DNA from: Elmis aenea
Lineage: Eukaryota; Arthropoda; Insecta; Coleoptera; Elmidae
DNA length: 64,000 nucleotides
NCBI GenBank assembly: GCA_947652605.1
Contig: OX393577.1
Coordinates: 66,798,108 to 66,862,107, forward strand
Direction of reading: 5' to 3'
Made by a program: the position numbers and the translations under genes. The notes beneath the pieces are model-generated. The model saw nothing but the letters and a program-made list of their open reading frames with translations, made no database searches and was not told the DNA's origin. Below, one piece after another: positions 23,902 to 35,885 of this stretch. Each line of letters opens with the position of its first letter. Position 1 is the stretch's first letter.

Positions 23902-25080
23902 CTTCTAAATTATTAAAGAACTTAAATTACATTATTATGTTTTATATAAACCTTAAAATTCTAACGAAACCTAAAAGCGAATGTCACAGCAAATTTCATA
24001 ATATATTTTGACAAGAGAAATGTTAATATTAAGTTCTGAATAACAATTTGTCTGTGAAATTTCCAGCTTTAAAAACTTTTGCTAAAGGAGATTTAATATT
24101 TAAATAATAATATTAAACATTGATGACCCAATTAAAGATTTAAGATAAAATTTCGCGATGGAAGCGGAGAAAGGAGAAACATCTCGACGAAAAAAATCGT
24201 GCCGTATAAAAAAATGAGCGTCCCGGCGACTTGAAGCGACGAAGTTTTGCATTTATGAAGCGGCCTGCATTATTTCGTGCTGAAATTAGATTTTATCGTC
24301 GCTGTTGGACTATTATAAGAGTTTTTATAGGTGGGTGAAGGTTTATGCCGCAGTTCTTACAAGACAAATTCCTCCCTTGTTCTATTAACGAGAGGATATT
24401 GACTGCAGGGAGTCAAAAGGTTTAAAAACAGCCTTCCTAGTGGTGCTGATTGTTCCCAGTGTGTCGTCTTCTATCGCTCTGCTGGCAACCAACAGGCTCA
24501 AGCTGTGCCCGCATCGTCATTAATTTACAGCACCCTCAGGTGCTTAACATACATATCACATCGTCCGCTCTCCTTTTTTCCACATGAATTTTTCACGCAA
24601 AAACGAGGAAAGAGAACAACTGCCGCATGCAAGTATATCATTCCGAAGTAAAAAGTTGGTTAAATGATCCTCAACTACATATACACGCAAGTCATCATTC
24701 AGAAAGACGCCGCTACATCTTCCGGAGGAAATAGAGAGGGACGGGGCGATATCGGGCAGATGTTTGCCAACAAAGAATATGAAATAAACACGCACCGATC
24801 TCGTCATGTTGTAAATTATGATAAATTATGGATATTTAACGAAGTATTTAAAGTACAAATATTTTCCCGGCGGGGCTCTGCTTGTTTTGAATTGGAATAT
24901 TTATTTGGTTCGTTATTAATGGTTACACAGAATTAGGGTGTTTATTCGGTGTACGGAAATTATTGTAAGCGAGCAACGAATTTTGTAGACGGTTTGTTTG
25001 TCTACAACTGGACGTAACGTTTTTAATACAAGGGTCAACCTGAATTTTTTGAGAATAAAAGACACCAATATTGTTTCCTG
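23902..25080. other. Low-copy stretch, no gene supported
   Basis: Overlapping open frames at 24556-24936 on both strands have no recognisable family. The segment 24950-25070 resembles 27691-27820. Confidence 0.45.
24950..25070 (+). repeat. Diverged duplicate of 27691-27820
   Basis: Shared landmarks in the same order are TACGGAAATTATTGT (TACGGAAATAATTGT in the other copy), CGAATTTTGT, a GACGT block and TGAGAATAAAA. Identity outside these is low. Confidence 0.45.
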
Positions 25081-25755
25081 AGATTTTGTTCTAACTTAGT
25101 TTTTTTATGTCTTTCATTTTGATGTTGTTGTCCGTTGCTGTTTTTTTAAATTGGTCTTGCCAGGTTTTTCTCAGTCTACCTCTTTTGTATTTTCCCTGTG
25201 ATCTTGCTTCATAGGCTTTTTTGGTTAATCTTTCTTCTTTCATCCCATAAATGTGACCCAACCATCACATCTGTCTGTCTTGTATTTTTGTCTCAACTGA
25301 TTTTATCTTTAATTGTTCTCTATATGTTTCGTTTCTGATTCTATCATTTTTTGTTTTTCCTTGGATTTTTCTTAGAAATCTCATTTCTGCTGCATTCACT
25401 CGGCTACTATTTTTATTTGTGAGTGTCCTCCTTTAACTTCCGTATAAAAGTGCTGGAGTTACTACCTTTTTTACCACTTCCAATTTTGTTCGTTTTGGGA
25501 CTTCTGTTTCCAAAAAAAAATGTTGTTCTTAAACTGTTAATCTTCTTCCCACATTTCCCGTCCATTCGCTTATTTCCTTGGCCATTCCTCTATTTTTCTC
25601 CATGATCACTCCTAAAGGTTTAAGGCTTCTACTTGTTCCAACCTAAGCCCATTTAAAGTGATGGTTTGCCTTTTGTTCTTTGTTGCAAAGATCATAGTTT
25701 TTTTTTTGGTATTTATTTTCATGTTGATTTTTTCCAATTTCTGGTTTGAAGATTC
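25081..25755 (-). pseudogene. RTE-like LINE tail (family A, copy 4)
   Basis: A minus-strand copy. From high to low coordinates it reads NQKLEKINMKINTKKKTMIF, ATKNKRQTITLNGLRLEQVE, then in other frames the EKN-GG block, the KRTKVEVVKKVVTPALLYG region, an R-L-R-K-I block, a GHIYGMKEER block, then a basic RGRLRKTW tail. It reaches further 5' than copies 1 and 3, into the region before the NGLRLEQVE block. At 25756 it meets a plus-strand family B tail, so the two elements converge tail to 5' break. Multiple frameshifts. Confidence 0.85.
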
Positions 25756-25756
25756 T

Positions 25757-25985
25757 ATATAACCACGCATGCCAAAAAGCAGGTACCTACGCAAATATGG
25801 GACGGAAAACGAAGTTTGAGGCAAAAAGAAATAGAGAAAGACTAGAAACAAAATGGGAAAACAAAGTAGGACATATACTAGAAGAAAAAGAATTAATCAA
25901 GAACTAGAAAAAATATCTCGACACCAAAAGGTACAAAAGGACCCGATCCAAAAGAAGAAAGAAGAAAAACAAGTGTAATCCCGAA
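25757..25985 (+). pseudogene. LINE RT C-terminal tail (family B, copy 2)
   Basis: Contains the AYHACQKAGTYANMGRKTKF-like junction block and a basic RNRERLETKWENKVGH region in shifted frames. It ends with YLDTKRYKRTRSKRRKK, the family B C-terminus. Truncated and frameshifted. Confidence 0.72.
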
Positions 25986-28560
25986 GAAAACTGCATAAAT
26001 AACAGTTTAACTGCTCGCTGTTGGTATTTGCTCATTTTCGTAAATCTTGGTGGGAAGGTACATCAAAAAAGGAAAGGTAAATTTCATCTACTGTTACCAT
26101 TTTGGAAAAAAAAGGTGTGGCTATTAGCGAGAAGATTCAAAGACTCATGGCAAATTCCTACAAGCTCTTTTTTTTTGAAGGCCAGAGCTTATCCGGCATA
26201 AAAACAACTGACAACTTTTGTTAAATGCAGGTGATTGTAGAGAATTGTTTTAACACCAGAGGAGCCTATGTTTAATTGATGCTGTATTACAGCGTAGGTG
26301 TACAGTATTCTAAAAATTAGTAAAGTAGTTTTAAATTAGTTACATTTTGACAATAATTAAACCTCAAATGAGAGGAAAAGAACTAACAATAAGTATAAGA
26401 AGGTGCCGATTTAATCTTTCACGATCCACAAGTTTTTCCTTTGTTTTCTCACTAAATACAGCTTGGGCCTTCTATTATAAAAAATTTACTGTTCAATATT
26501 AAATGTTATACTTAAACAAAATTGGAGCGTTAATGAAGTGTGTAGAAATAAGTACTAAAGAACAACTTTTTTAGAAGTTGTTTTCTTTGCCTATAAGAGA
26601 TCGTAACGTTTTCCACATTATTTCATGATCAAAAATAATTCCACAGCGGAAATTTTTCATCCCCATTCATCGGAATGACAGAGCGTCGGTGTTCAAACAT
26701 ACAGCACAATATCGATTGCTTTTAGAGTAAATTACCTGAAAGGAAAAACAACCGCATCACCATTAAAACAAACAAAACAATTACGTCCGGACAATAAATA
26801 GAACGGCGGGAGCTGCGAAGATTGGCTTAAACTATAAATATTATTACGATTTCACGGCAGAATTAAAAGTTTTTGCAAACTCCGTGCAGATGAGACGACA
26901 GATTTATGTGCATATATTTATGGAACGCGAATAAAGTTCACTTATACGTTCGCGATGAAATGGGAATTTTATAACTTTACGTTATAGTTGAGAGTCTTTA
27001 TGGAATCATTATATGAAGAGCTATTTCCGGAGTTTTATTAATTTGTAAATTAGCATAGCAAAACAGAGCCCAGGTACGTTTGAATGTAATTTGAATGCAT
27101 TCAAAACGCAGTTAAAATGTCCTGCAATATTTCTTATAACAAATTTAAGTGTCATCACCTACAATTCTCGTTGGTTGTATTTATTTAAAAAAAACTTGCA
27201 TACATATGTGCCAACATTTAAACCAATATTGTGGAATAACTGAACCACCTAACCAACTCAAATAGACGCCAAGGTAAGACTTATTGATGCCATTTATCTT
27301 TCAAGAACTTTCAATCAAAAAACTCGGGTTGAAGGGTAACGGAACGTTATAATATTAAAAGTGGTTTCCTTAACGTAATATTAGATCGACTAGAACAGAT
27401 TAAATTCGTTTGCAGACCTGGGCTAGATGAGATCTATGAAATTGCCAGCTGCGTTCGACGAATCCTTTATTCAATTATTTCCTGTTGTTCAAGGAATCTA
27501 TAATTCTCTCCATAATTTTAACAAAAAAGTTTCTCGCGGCTACATACTGAGCTAACGTTCGCGTTAATGTTAAATGTGCCAAGTTAATTATTATGTCCTC
27601 AATGAACAAAAAGTGAAAACTTAACGATAAGTCACTACTAATGTCCTTTGTCCTTTTACGGACCCGGAATGTAATGGCCGAGACAAAAACCATACGGAAA
27701 TAATTGTGCTAGTGGATTATATGGGGCGATCGATAGAGTTTTTGGCGAATTTTGTTAGGCCACTTGACGTTTGTAATAAGAGGGGCAAAGCCGAATTTCA
27801 TGAGAATAAAAAGACTGGTATTATTTTATTACTCGTCCAATATCCAATTATCTGATAACACATCTTGATGTACACTAATGTTTCTTTCTGTTTATTTACC
27901 CTGCACACAAATTAAACTAATGCTACTGAATTGTTTTCAATAACGCAGTTCGCTTATTTTATTTTGATCACGGCATTAGTTCGTATACCCGGCATGTTAT
28001 AAATTTGGTTATATTAAGGAAAAAGTTTCATCTGCAGGGGAGAAAATTAAATTTAAGTTTGTTTTCCAAAAAACTCGTGACTTACGTGTTGGTTACAAAC
28101 AACATAAAAAGGAACGTTACAGGTCCTTCGAATTGACGAAAAGAAAAGTTGGTGAAGGAATAATGATGCATAATATCAAGTTAGAGTTAGATTTTATAAT
28201 ATTTCACTCAATTACAGTACCTTCAGCATTAAACACGTTTACAATAGAACTTCAAACAATGTTGCACAAGTTTTTGGTCGACAATTGGTTGTTGTTAAGA
28301 TAAATAAGTAAAACCAGTTTACTGGAATTTTTAAACTAACAAATTTTTTGTAATTACATAAATATTTGGTAACATTTATTTAGGGTTACGACCTTTTACA
28401 TTCTGGCTGTTCTATATTTGAACGCTTTTAATAATCTACAGGGAGAGTCACGACGGACGCCACGGAGTTTTATGGCGAAACGGTATATATTTTCAAACTT
28501 CTGTCGCGATTAGATGATGTAAGTCAATAGGGCTGCATTTTAAAAATATTTTCAAACGTA
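25986..28560. other. Low-copy stretch, no gene recognised
   Basis: Nothing coding is supported. The second copy of the weak duplicate lies at 27691-27820. Confidence 0.45.
27691..27820 (+). repeat. Diverged duplicate of 24950-25070
   Basis: See 24950-25070. The order of shared words is conserved. Confidence 0.45.
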
Positions 28561-28620
28561 CAGGGTGCTCCAGAAAAAAGTGACATATCAAAGTTATACT
28601 TTTTCTTATGGAACACCCTG
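28561..28620. mobile_element. 60-bp free-standing CAGGGTG mini-palindrome
   Basis: The entire unit is an imperfect palindrome from CAGGGTGCTCC to GGAACACCCTG, flanked by TA on both sides. Same length and layout as 4437-4496. Confidence 0.75.
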
Positions 28621-28654
28621 TATATTTTTACATTTTTGGATTCCTCTTTAAATT

Positions 28655-29220
28655 TACTTCAAAAATTCATAGGAAAAAGTTATTAAGAACATAACAAAAA
28701 AAGGCTAAATTTAAATTTTGACGGTCAAATTCCAATTTTTATTTAATAAGAAATTTTAAGCACTTTAATCTTGCGAATATTTCAAAAATCTAGTGTTCTA
28801 TGACTTTTTATTGAACTTGTTTTTATCTTAAAATTAGTTTTAGACAATGCACCAACTTTTATCACAAATAAAAGTTTCTGAGAAATCGATAACAAAAAAC
28901 TTTTCCATTTGTTGCAGACTTTTTGAATGTTAAAATTTCTTAAAAAATAAAATTTGAAATTCGACCGTCAAAATTAAAATCTAGCCTGATTTTAAGATTC
29001 TAAATAACTTTTTCTTTTAAAAGTTTTTTGTATCTCTTAAAATAAGGGCACTTTACTCCTGCAAATATTTCGAAAATCGTTAAAATCTAGTGTCCTATGA
29101 CTTTTTGTTCATCTTAAGATTAGTTTTAGACCATGCACCAACTTTTATCAAGAGTAAAATTTTCTGACAAATCGATAATAAAAATTTTTCCGATTTGTGG
29201 CAGACTTTTTGAATGACGCT
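28655..29220. repeat. Compound repeat: inverted arms plus direct duplicate
   Basis: A segment around 28655-28755 reappears inverted at about 28935-29040 (shared TTTTGACGGTC). The segment 28756-28930 reappears in direct orientation at about 29041-29220 (shared TATGACTTTTT and ATGCACCAACTTTTATCA). The order is A, B, inverted A, B. Confidence 0.7.
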
Positions 29221-30564
29221 GTAGATTTATTTGTATCAGTATTCCTGAAAATTTTCAAAATTCTTTCTTGCTGGAGGTAAATATGTAAATACAATGCAAT
29301 CAAAGTCTTCCCTTCGAGCAGTTTTTGCTTGACAATTTGTGAAACAACTAATTCAAATATGAGAATGTCCATCGATTGCTCACTTCCAAATTATGTTATC
29401 AATTAAAATGCCACAATTTTCTTTTTGATAATGGAAGCAGATAATACATCCGTGGTGCATTGTTATTTTCAAGGCCCGTTATTGAATTTAGAATTTGGCC
29501 GTTTTTGTTTGATATAATATAACAGAATTAAGCCCTTAATATTGAAATTATGTTTACAGCTCATATTAAATTTGACCCAAACACAAATGCGAATGCCCGA
29601 ATGGGTGAATGATTATCTTACAACCAGATATTTACATGGCCTCGGGGAATTTTGTAGGGCGTTCATTCTCTTGTTTAACAAATCAAAGTAAATAACTGTT
29701 GGATTACATTTTGATTTTATAACTTTTCAAAACATTTTGCTTCCTACAACATGTATTGTATGTTAATATTGTTAATAAAATTGTGCAACTAGGGTGGGCT
29801 TTCATAAGTTCATTGTGTTACCAGTCGCCACTGACTGGCAACTTATTTCATGCAACAGAGCACTTAAAATACAAGTTTGGTCTGTGAGAGTCATAATATT
29901 ATTTCAGTAACGTATCTCTTTACCATTCTTCGTAGGCACTTATATTTATTTTGTCGAAGTTTCATCTGTCTGCCAATTTTATGGTGTAGTTAGCATCACT
30001 TGTTTATATTTAAAACAAATTTTGAAAGGATACGAGTAGATAATCAATAATATTAAAAATATTGTTACGTGCATTTACTGGATTAACAACACGTTAAAAC
30101 AACTGTTTTTGATTGTCGTGCATATCCTGCGCATTAAAAATGAAACGTACAATCAGTTTCGTATTGTGACATTTGCTGGTATTCGCTCAATGAAAGTTTA
30201 CATTAAAGGCCATAAAATATTAATCAGTGCCGTAACAACGATTTCACAAAGTTGAAAAAAAAGCCTCTCGATTATTGGTTGCCGAACCAATTGGCCTCAT
30301 GCCAGACGTCCCAGAGGAATTAAAGAGGGTGCAATTTTAAAGCCGTGTAATGTTATTTATCACAGAAGTTCAATGTCAATTTGAAAATTGTGAATGCAGG
30401 GAACGACCCGAATTTGCGATTAAATTTCGAGCATCTCAATGCGATCAAATTTCAACCACAAAGCTTATTTACTGCTAAAATTAAATTTGAGCAGAAACTT
30501 ATCACAAATTACAATCCTTTTTCCTTTTGTTTTAAATGAAAGACTTGATTTTTGTATTATTCGA
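29221..30564. other. Low-copy stretch, no gene recognised
   Basis: Nothing recognised. Confidence 0.45.
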
Positions 30565-30815
30565 ACAGTACGGAGACAGAGACGAAGAGAACAAATGGTT
30601 TACTATACCGGTATCATATTATTTAACAATAAAACCTCAAACAATATCATCACTAATTTAGGCGTTCCTTAAGGTAGTGCCTTGAGCTTTTGTTGTTCAT
30701 ATTGTATATGAATGACAGACATAAACATTGCAGAAAACAGTGTAATAACAGTATAATATATAACAGCATCTAGTGTGTTGATAATTTTCTCTGATTCTAT
30801 ATTGTTAAATTTAGT
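30565..30815 (+). pseudogene. Jockey/I-like RT fragment, motif GVPQGSALG region
   Basis: The plus-strand translation shows REQMVYYTGI, then TNLGVP, a stop, GSALSF, and a M-DINIAENSVI stretch. This is the RT block normally read as GVPQGS-LGPLLF...ND. The stop replaces the Q of the PQG motif. The earlier RT blocks of apparently the same family lie just to the right in opposite orientation. Confidence 0.72.
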
Positions 30816-30829
30816 TTTTTAATAGCGAT

Positions 30830-31150
30830 TTGTTAGACAATCTTTGTTCCAGATTTTTAATCAGCCAATTTTATCTATGGTTTGAAATGCTCTATTGAAG
30901 TCTAAAAATACCCCCACAATGTATTTGTTGTTTTCAATTTGCTGCTTTCAATCAGCTAGCACAAAATTTAATGATGTTTCACAGGATTGTTAGGCTCTAA
31001 AACCGGATTGAGCGTCTGATAGTATTTTGTTGTGTTCTATAAACTGTAATATTTGCCGTTTGATAACAGACTCTAAATTTGTTCATATTTAGGTAGAATG
31101 TTTATTGGTCTAAATTCTTCGCATTTTTTGGTTCGTCTTACTTTTGGTAT
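30830..31150 (-). pseudogene. Jockey/I-like RT fragment, N-terminal RT blocks, inverted
   Basis: The minus strand gives PIPKVRRTKKCEEFRPINIL, then VIKRQILQFIEHNKILSDAQ, SGF, NFVLAD, ENNKYIVGVFLDFNRAFQTI. These are RT blocks 1-3 of jockey or I-type LINEs, where the first catalytic Asp lies in LDF. The following block (GVPQG) lies at 30565-30815 on the other strand, so part of the element has been inverted, or two copies meet here. Stops are present. Confidence 0.78.
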
Positions 31151-31942
31151 GGGGCACAACTGTGAGGTGAAAAACTAATCGCAAAATTTATAATTTACGA
31201 TATCATTTAATCAGTATTCGAATAATTAGTAATATTGTACTACAATGTGTTTATTTCCACCGTGTGTGGAAAATATATTATGTAATACATTGTATGATAA
31301 TTACAGAAGTCTCGGAAACAGCAATAAGATGTGCAATCTTGTACTCAAACAGTATTAAGTAAGGTGGAAGTGTCACTAACGGCTGTAAAGGGCCCCAATA
31401 TTGGCAAATCTAGACGACGTCCAATGTACGGCTGCAACAGCGTTTCCATTCAGGTCGGGTGCTAACCGTAATAACAATCAAATGAACGTAACTTTGTCAA
31501 CAGGGTTATGGTCGACACTTGGCCGCTCTATTGGAAAACTGGCAGTTAGTAACTTCTTATTTCTTTAAATACAGTTTGCGGAATTGCTCGGAACGACGTC
31601 GACGGAATACACTTACGGGCCATTCTACAAATAGTTCTATTCGAGCCAGTATTTGCTCAATTCGGAATTTCCCCGATACCCAACCAACCCATGATTCATT
31701 TTAAATACCGTTCTTTAAATAAAATCGTCGTAAAATTTCACGGCTCATAATCAGGCGCGGAGCATAACCTGTGAACTTTCGGTAAAGCTGTACTATAAGC
31801 TTCCATAGAGTCGTAGAAAAGTTTCCAACAACCAACTCCAATAAATCTGTTGTCGTTAATGGCATCCCATTGCATACAGAATAGAGTTTGATTTTTTATT
31901 TGTTGGCTACCCGCAGCCAAGGTCAATTTGATGTTTGAAAGT
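31151..31942. other. Low-copy stretch, no gene supported
   Basis: Short open frames at 31519-31704 and 31738-31926 have no recognised family. Confidence 0.45.
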
Positions 31943-31944
31943 TA

Positions 31945-32397
31945 CGAGGGGGTATTGATAAGTTTCTGACATGACCTAGAACAAATACAAAAATCTGCAA
32001 AGCAATGCCACAAGGGGGTTCAAATGAAAACCGCAAATTTGTTAATAAACATTGCAGACTTTGCAGATCGGAGTAGTTACGTGGGACAGTAGTCTCCGAA
32101 ATGCGGCGGTACTAGAACATCTATTAGATCCTGCAACCCTGCCCCGAATCAGTCCCGAAGAACTGTTAAAGATGACCGCCCGTTTGACAGTGTGCGCAAA
32201 AGAAGAGTAACTTTCTGGCGTCAGATTTTTGACCGTTGATATGGTGCAAGTAATCGGTGAAGATTATTCCATGTCCCATCCTTATTCCAGAAAACGGAGG
32301 TGAGAAAATTTTCTGTAGCATTCTGTTTGTACTTGCTTCGATGTTAACGCTTTTGTTTATTAGAATTGAAAAGAGACTACTTATCAACATCCCCTCG
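31945..32397. mobile_element. Mariner-like non-autonomous element
   Basis: The terminal inverted repeats are CGAGGGGGTATTGATAAGT and, inverted, CGAGGGGATGTTGATAAGT. They are flanked by TA on both sides (31943-31944 and 32398-32399). A TA target and GATAAGT-type ends are usual for mariner. At 453 bp it is a deletion derivative without a transposase frame. Confidence 0.8.
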
Positions 32398-32399
32398 TA

Positions 32400-32885
32400 T
32401 AGCTATTTTTTGCGCGATGTGTATGGAAGCCTATAAAATTGGGGGATTGTGCCAGGAGTCCATGAGGTGGAATCACCCGCAATAATACGTACAACTTTTT
32501 TTTATCGTATCAAAACCCAAATACGATATATTGTGTTATAAATCAAGCATTCAAAACCAAACCAGTGAATACGGTATTGTTTACGTTCGGCTGCAAAGTT
32601 ATCCTTTGCTCGAATCTGGCTTCCCTTAACCCTTAACGGGTAAAAGGCAATTTCGTGTACATTTACATGTTATTAAAATTGAATGTTGACAACGTCTTGA
32701 CGCGTATGGGATGTCAAGCGATGATACGGATATTTAAGAACTTGCAAGAGTGCGGAATGAAAACTTTTTTTATGTTGGTAAGCTAGGTGCATAACGGTCC
32801 AAGGATAACGAAACTGTTAAAAAAATGTATAAACTGGGGTCGCCTGAAACTTGCAAATACCTTTCACGGCTTGTCGTATTTTATA
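32400..32885. other. Low-copy spacer
   Basis: No signal found. Confidence 0.45.
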
Positions 32886-33627
32886 CAGGATGTTTCTTAG
32901 ATATTGTCAAAAAATTACAGGAGGTACGTAATTCCTGACCGAAAATTTAGGGGGGCTTTTATATAAATTTTTTTTTGCGTATACGTCTCCTTTCGGAGTT
33001 ACACCCCCCTAAAGAGGAGCGGTAAACTTAGGTTTTTATTTTATTTCTTAAATTTGGATACATGTAGGGGAATGATATTTAGTATATATTTTGTACTTAT
33101 TAAAAGGTTTCTAATAGTTATATTTTAAATCATCTCCCATCTCCACAAGGGAGGAAAAGTCAATTCTACTCAAAATGAACATTAACAAGCCATGGTTAAC
33201 CACCAAAATAAATCGTTTTATGTTAGAATATTTGATGGTTGATGGTTTTACTTAAAAACTGTAGGTTTTACAGGAAAACTTAAAGAATAAAAAAAGTTTT
33301 TAAATGAATCAAGCTTTCAAATTGCAATATTTCAACCCTCCAAAAAGTTCTGATAAAAAAACCAACAGGGGTTGTAATGTTTAGCCTCTTGTGAAGAGAT
33401 GATTAAAAATATAACTACAGAAAACTTTTAATAAGTATAAAACATCTACCAAATGTTATTCTCCTACACATCTCCAAATTTGAGGAATAAAATAAAAACC
33501 TAATTTTAACGCTTCTCTTTAGGGAGGTGTAACTACAAAAGAGACGTCTAAGGAAAAAATTATATAAAAGTCTCCTTTAATTTTCGACCAGGAATTACCT
33601 CCTGATTTTTTTGCTATCATACATATA
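32886..33627. mobile_element. Foldback element, about 740 bp
   Basis: The left end is CAGGATGTTTCTTAGATATT (a CAGGGTG variant). The left arm to about 33150 and the right arm from about 33390 are inverted copies, with shared AATTCCTG.CCGAAAATT and ACACC.CCCTAAAG words. The right terminal CACCCTG is lost. Related to 7664-7964. Confidence 0.8.
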
Positions 33628-33640
33628 AAAGTCCAGGCTG

Positions 33641-33680
33641 ACTCTGTGACTCTGTGATTCTGTGACTCTGTGACTCTGAA
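33641..33680. repeat. Five 8-bp tandem units ACTCTGTG
   Basis: Five consecutive 8-bp units with two changed. They lie just right of an ACATATAAAAGTCCAGGCTG word, which resembles the 5' region of the Helentron-like element at 35515. Confidence 0.85.
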
Positions 33681-35514
33681 ACGCATGAATATAGCTACAA
33701 AATATCTGTTAAAATTATTAAATTAATAAACTAGAAGTCCATTTTAAATACAAAAATTCACTGTACTAAATAACAAATATCCATCGTGTTGTAGGAAGCG
33801 ATGAGAGGGTTTTATACATTTTTTATGCTTAAGACTTTATTGCCCATGTTTGTGGCGATAAAATAGCAACAAGGACATTTTATATTTCATGTAAGTTTAT
33901 TGGATTATTTATACATTTTATGTTACCAAATTGATAAATTCTTTATTGGCCCACTTGCCATACAAAGGCCGGAGGAAATTCCCCCGGGTTTTATTTTTAG
34001 TACAAAAGTTTTGAATGACTGGGAGATATTTTTCATGATTTAGTAGTTTAAGACGTCGAACTTTCGGCAAATCACCATTAAAATGATTTAAGGATATTTT
34101 GTGTTCGACGTTAATTAGGATTATATCCGCTAGGTCAAGGATTAGGTTATTTATTGATAAAAAAAAGTTTGATATGCCCGATATTGTATTATTTTTTATA
34201 TCGACCGTAATATATTTGAAACTGCAACTGGATCGCTTTTTATTATCTCAAAAATATGCGTGTTTTATTGAATGAACTCCGGGTTATCACAAATTAGGAC
34301 CAAATGGCAGATCTTTACAGACCGACCACCTTCTTAAAGTTGATAAAATCTTGCCAACACAACTAGAATATTTTTTGTTAAAGGTTAAAAAAAATTGCTT
34401 CTGGCTTAATGTTTGTAGGAATTTCAAAGAACACCTAATGCGGTCAGTAACCGTTTAAAAATATTATTTAATGCCTTCAAAATAAAAAATTTAACTTTTA
34501 ATAGCATATTTTAAAGTATTCAAATCCTATAATAAGTAATCAAAATTTTGTATTAATTCTGATTCTAATAAGTGAAATATTAAAATTGCTTTTTTATTAA
34601 CAAATTTCCGGCGAAAATCTTTTGGCTTTCATTGATTTTGCTAAACTTAGCGACGATGATTTATTTTGCTATTCATTTACTTCGGGATAGGTCAACACAA
34701 TCTTACAAGATAATCTCCAACCAAACCCTAACAAGAACTTCAATGCGTTCTATCGGAAAAGTCGTTGGAGGTACAATTGATTCGTAAAGTTTTGCCTGTT
34801 TGCGCCTAACTGCAGTTTTTAAGTGAAATTGCCTACATTCAAATAGTTTTCAGTTAAGAGTTTACCATTTTAAGTATTATTATTGTGCAAAACAAAATAA
34901 AAACTTGCTTCAGTCACAAGCGGAAGTAAAACTGCTGAACAAGTCTATCACTCTGCAAATGTTCTTAAAACTTTTATACTGCCTTTCAATGTATAACTGC
35001 ACATATTTATTGGTAAAGTTTCATTTCAACTGCGTACATTATTTTAATATTTATTGGTTTAAAACGATTAAAACTAACGATTTGGTAGTAAGCAAATGAT
35101 GTTATATTTCTTACAAAGTCACTACTTGCAGTGGTTGGCCAAAATAATCAAAGGTTTGTACAACTTTTTTGCACATGTATTCACAGGTATTGAGTAGAGT
35201 TTATTAAAAAAACCTTTAAATTAAATTTCATGTCAAGTTTTATTTCCTTGTTTTGTTTTGTTACGTTGGAATAAGGTTTAACGAAACTTTGTTTCCTTTA
35301 TCATGACAAGGTTTCTGTATCTGAACACGTTCAGGCCTTTGTAACAAAGGCTAGGGTCAAAACAGCAAGATCCCTTAAATTACAGATATTAATCTTTAAC
35401 AGATTGTTTTGACGAATAGATCTTTATATAATCTACCATAACTTGGCAGTTTTAGACAACTTAGGGTAAATAATCAAACTCTATTTTCATGGTTAACATT
35501 ATAAAAAACGAAAT
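33681..35514. other. Low-copy stretch, no gene recognised
   Basis: No element ends or genes identified. Confidence 0.45.
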
Positions 35515-35885
35515 TAGTTATCTATATATATAAAAATGAATGTATGTTTGTTTGTCCTTTATGCATTCCTATACCATTCATCCGATCCTGACCAAATTTG
35601 GCACAGACAATCTATAGGACCATGGGAAGAAGATAGGCTATATAAGAATTCCCAAAAGTTCCAAAAATTCCCAAAAGAACCAAAATTCCCAAAAGATCCA
35701 AATATCACAAAAGTTTCAAAAGTCTCAATAGATACAAAAATTCTCAATAGATACAAAAATTCCCAAAAGATCCAAAATTCTCAAAATGTCAAAAACGTCC
35801 ACCGGGCGCGAGCGCGAAGCGCGAGTAGTATTTGATTGATAAAAAAATTCACCGAGCAAAGCCTGGTCACTACGCTGGTATGTTA
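35515..35885 (+). mobile_element. Helentron-like non-autonomous element
   Basis: The 5' side reads TCTATATATATAAAAATGAA, TGTTTGTTTGTCC and then CCTGACCAAATTTGGCACAG. The 3' side ends ACCGAGCAAAGCCTGGTCAC then TACGCTGGT. Short arthropod repeats with this opening and an AGC.AAGC-hairpin close to the 3' end have been attributed to Helitron/Helentron families. No terminal inverted repeat or clear target duplication is seen, as expected for that group. A degenerate minisatellite fills the middle. The assignment rests on general likeness. Confidence 0.55.
35648..35795 (+). repeat. Degenerate minisatellite, CCAAAATTCCCAAAAGA-like
   Basis: Imperfect units of about 17 bp rich in CCAAAA and TTCCCAAAAG. 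The open frames here on both strands are products of the repeat. Confidence 0.75.

Noticed and set aside
35536..35835. 99-codon frame rich in K, P, N and S
   Set aside because: The composition comes from the CCAAAA minisatellite inside a Helentron-like element.
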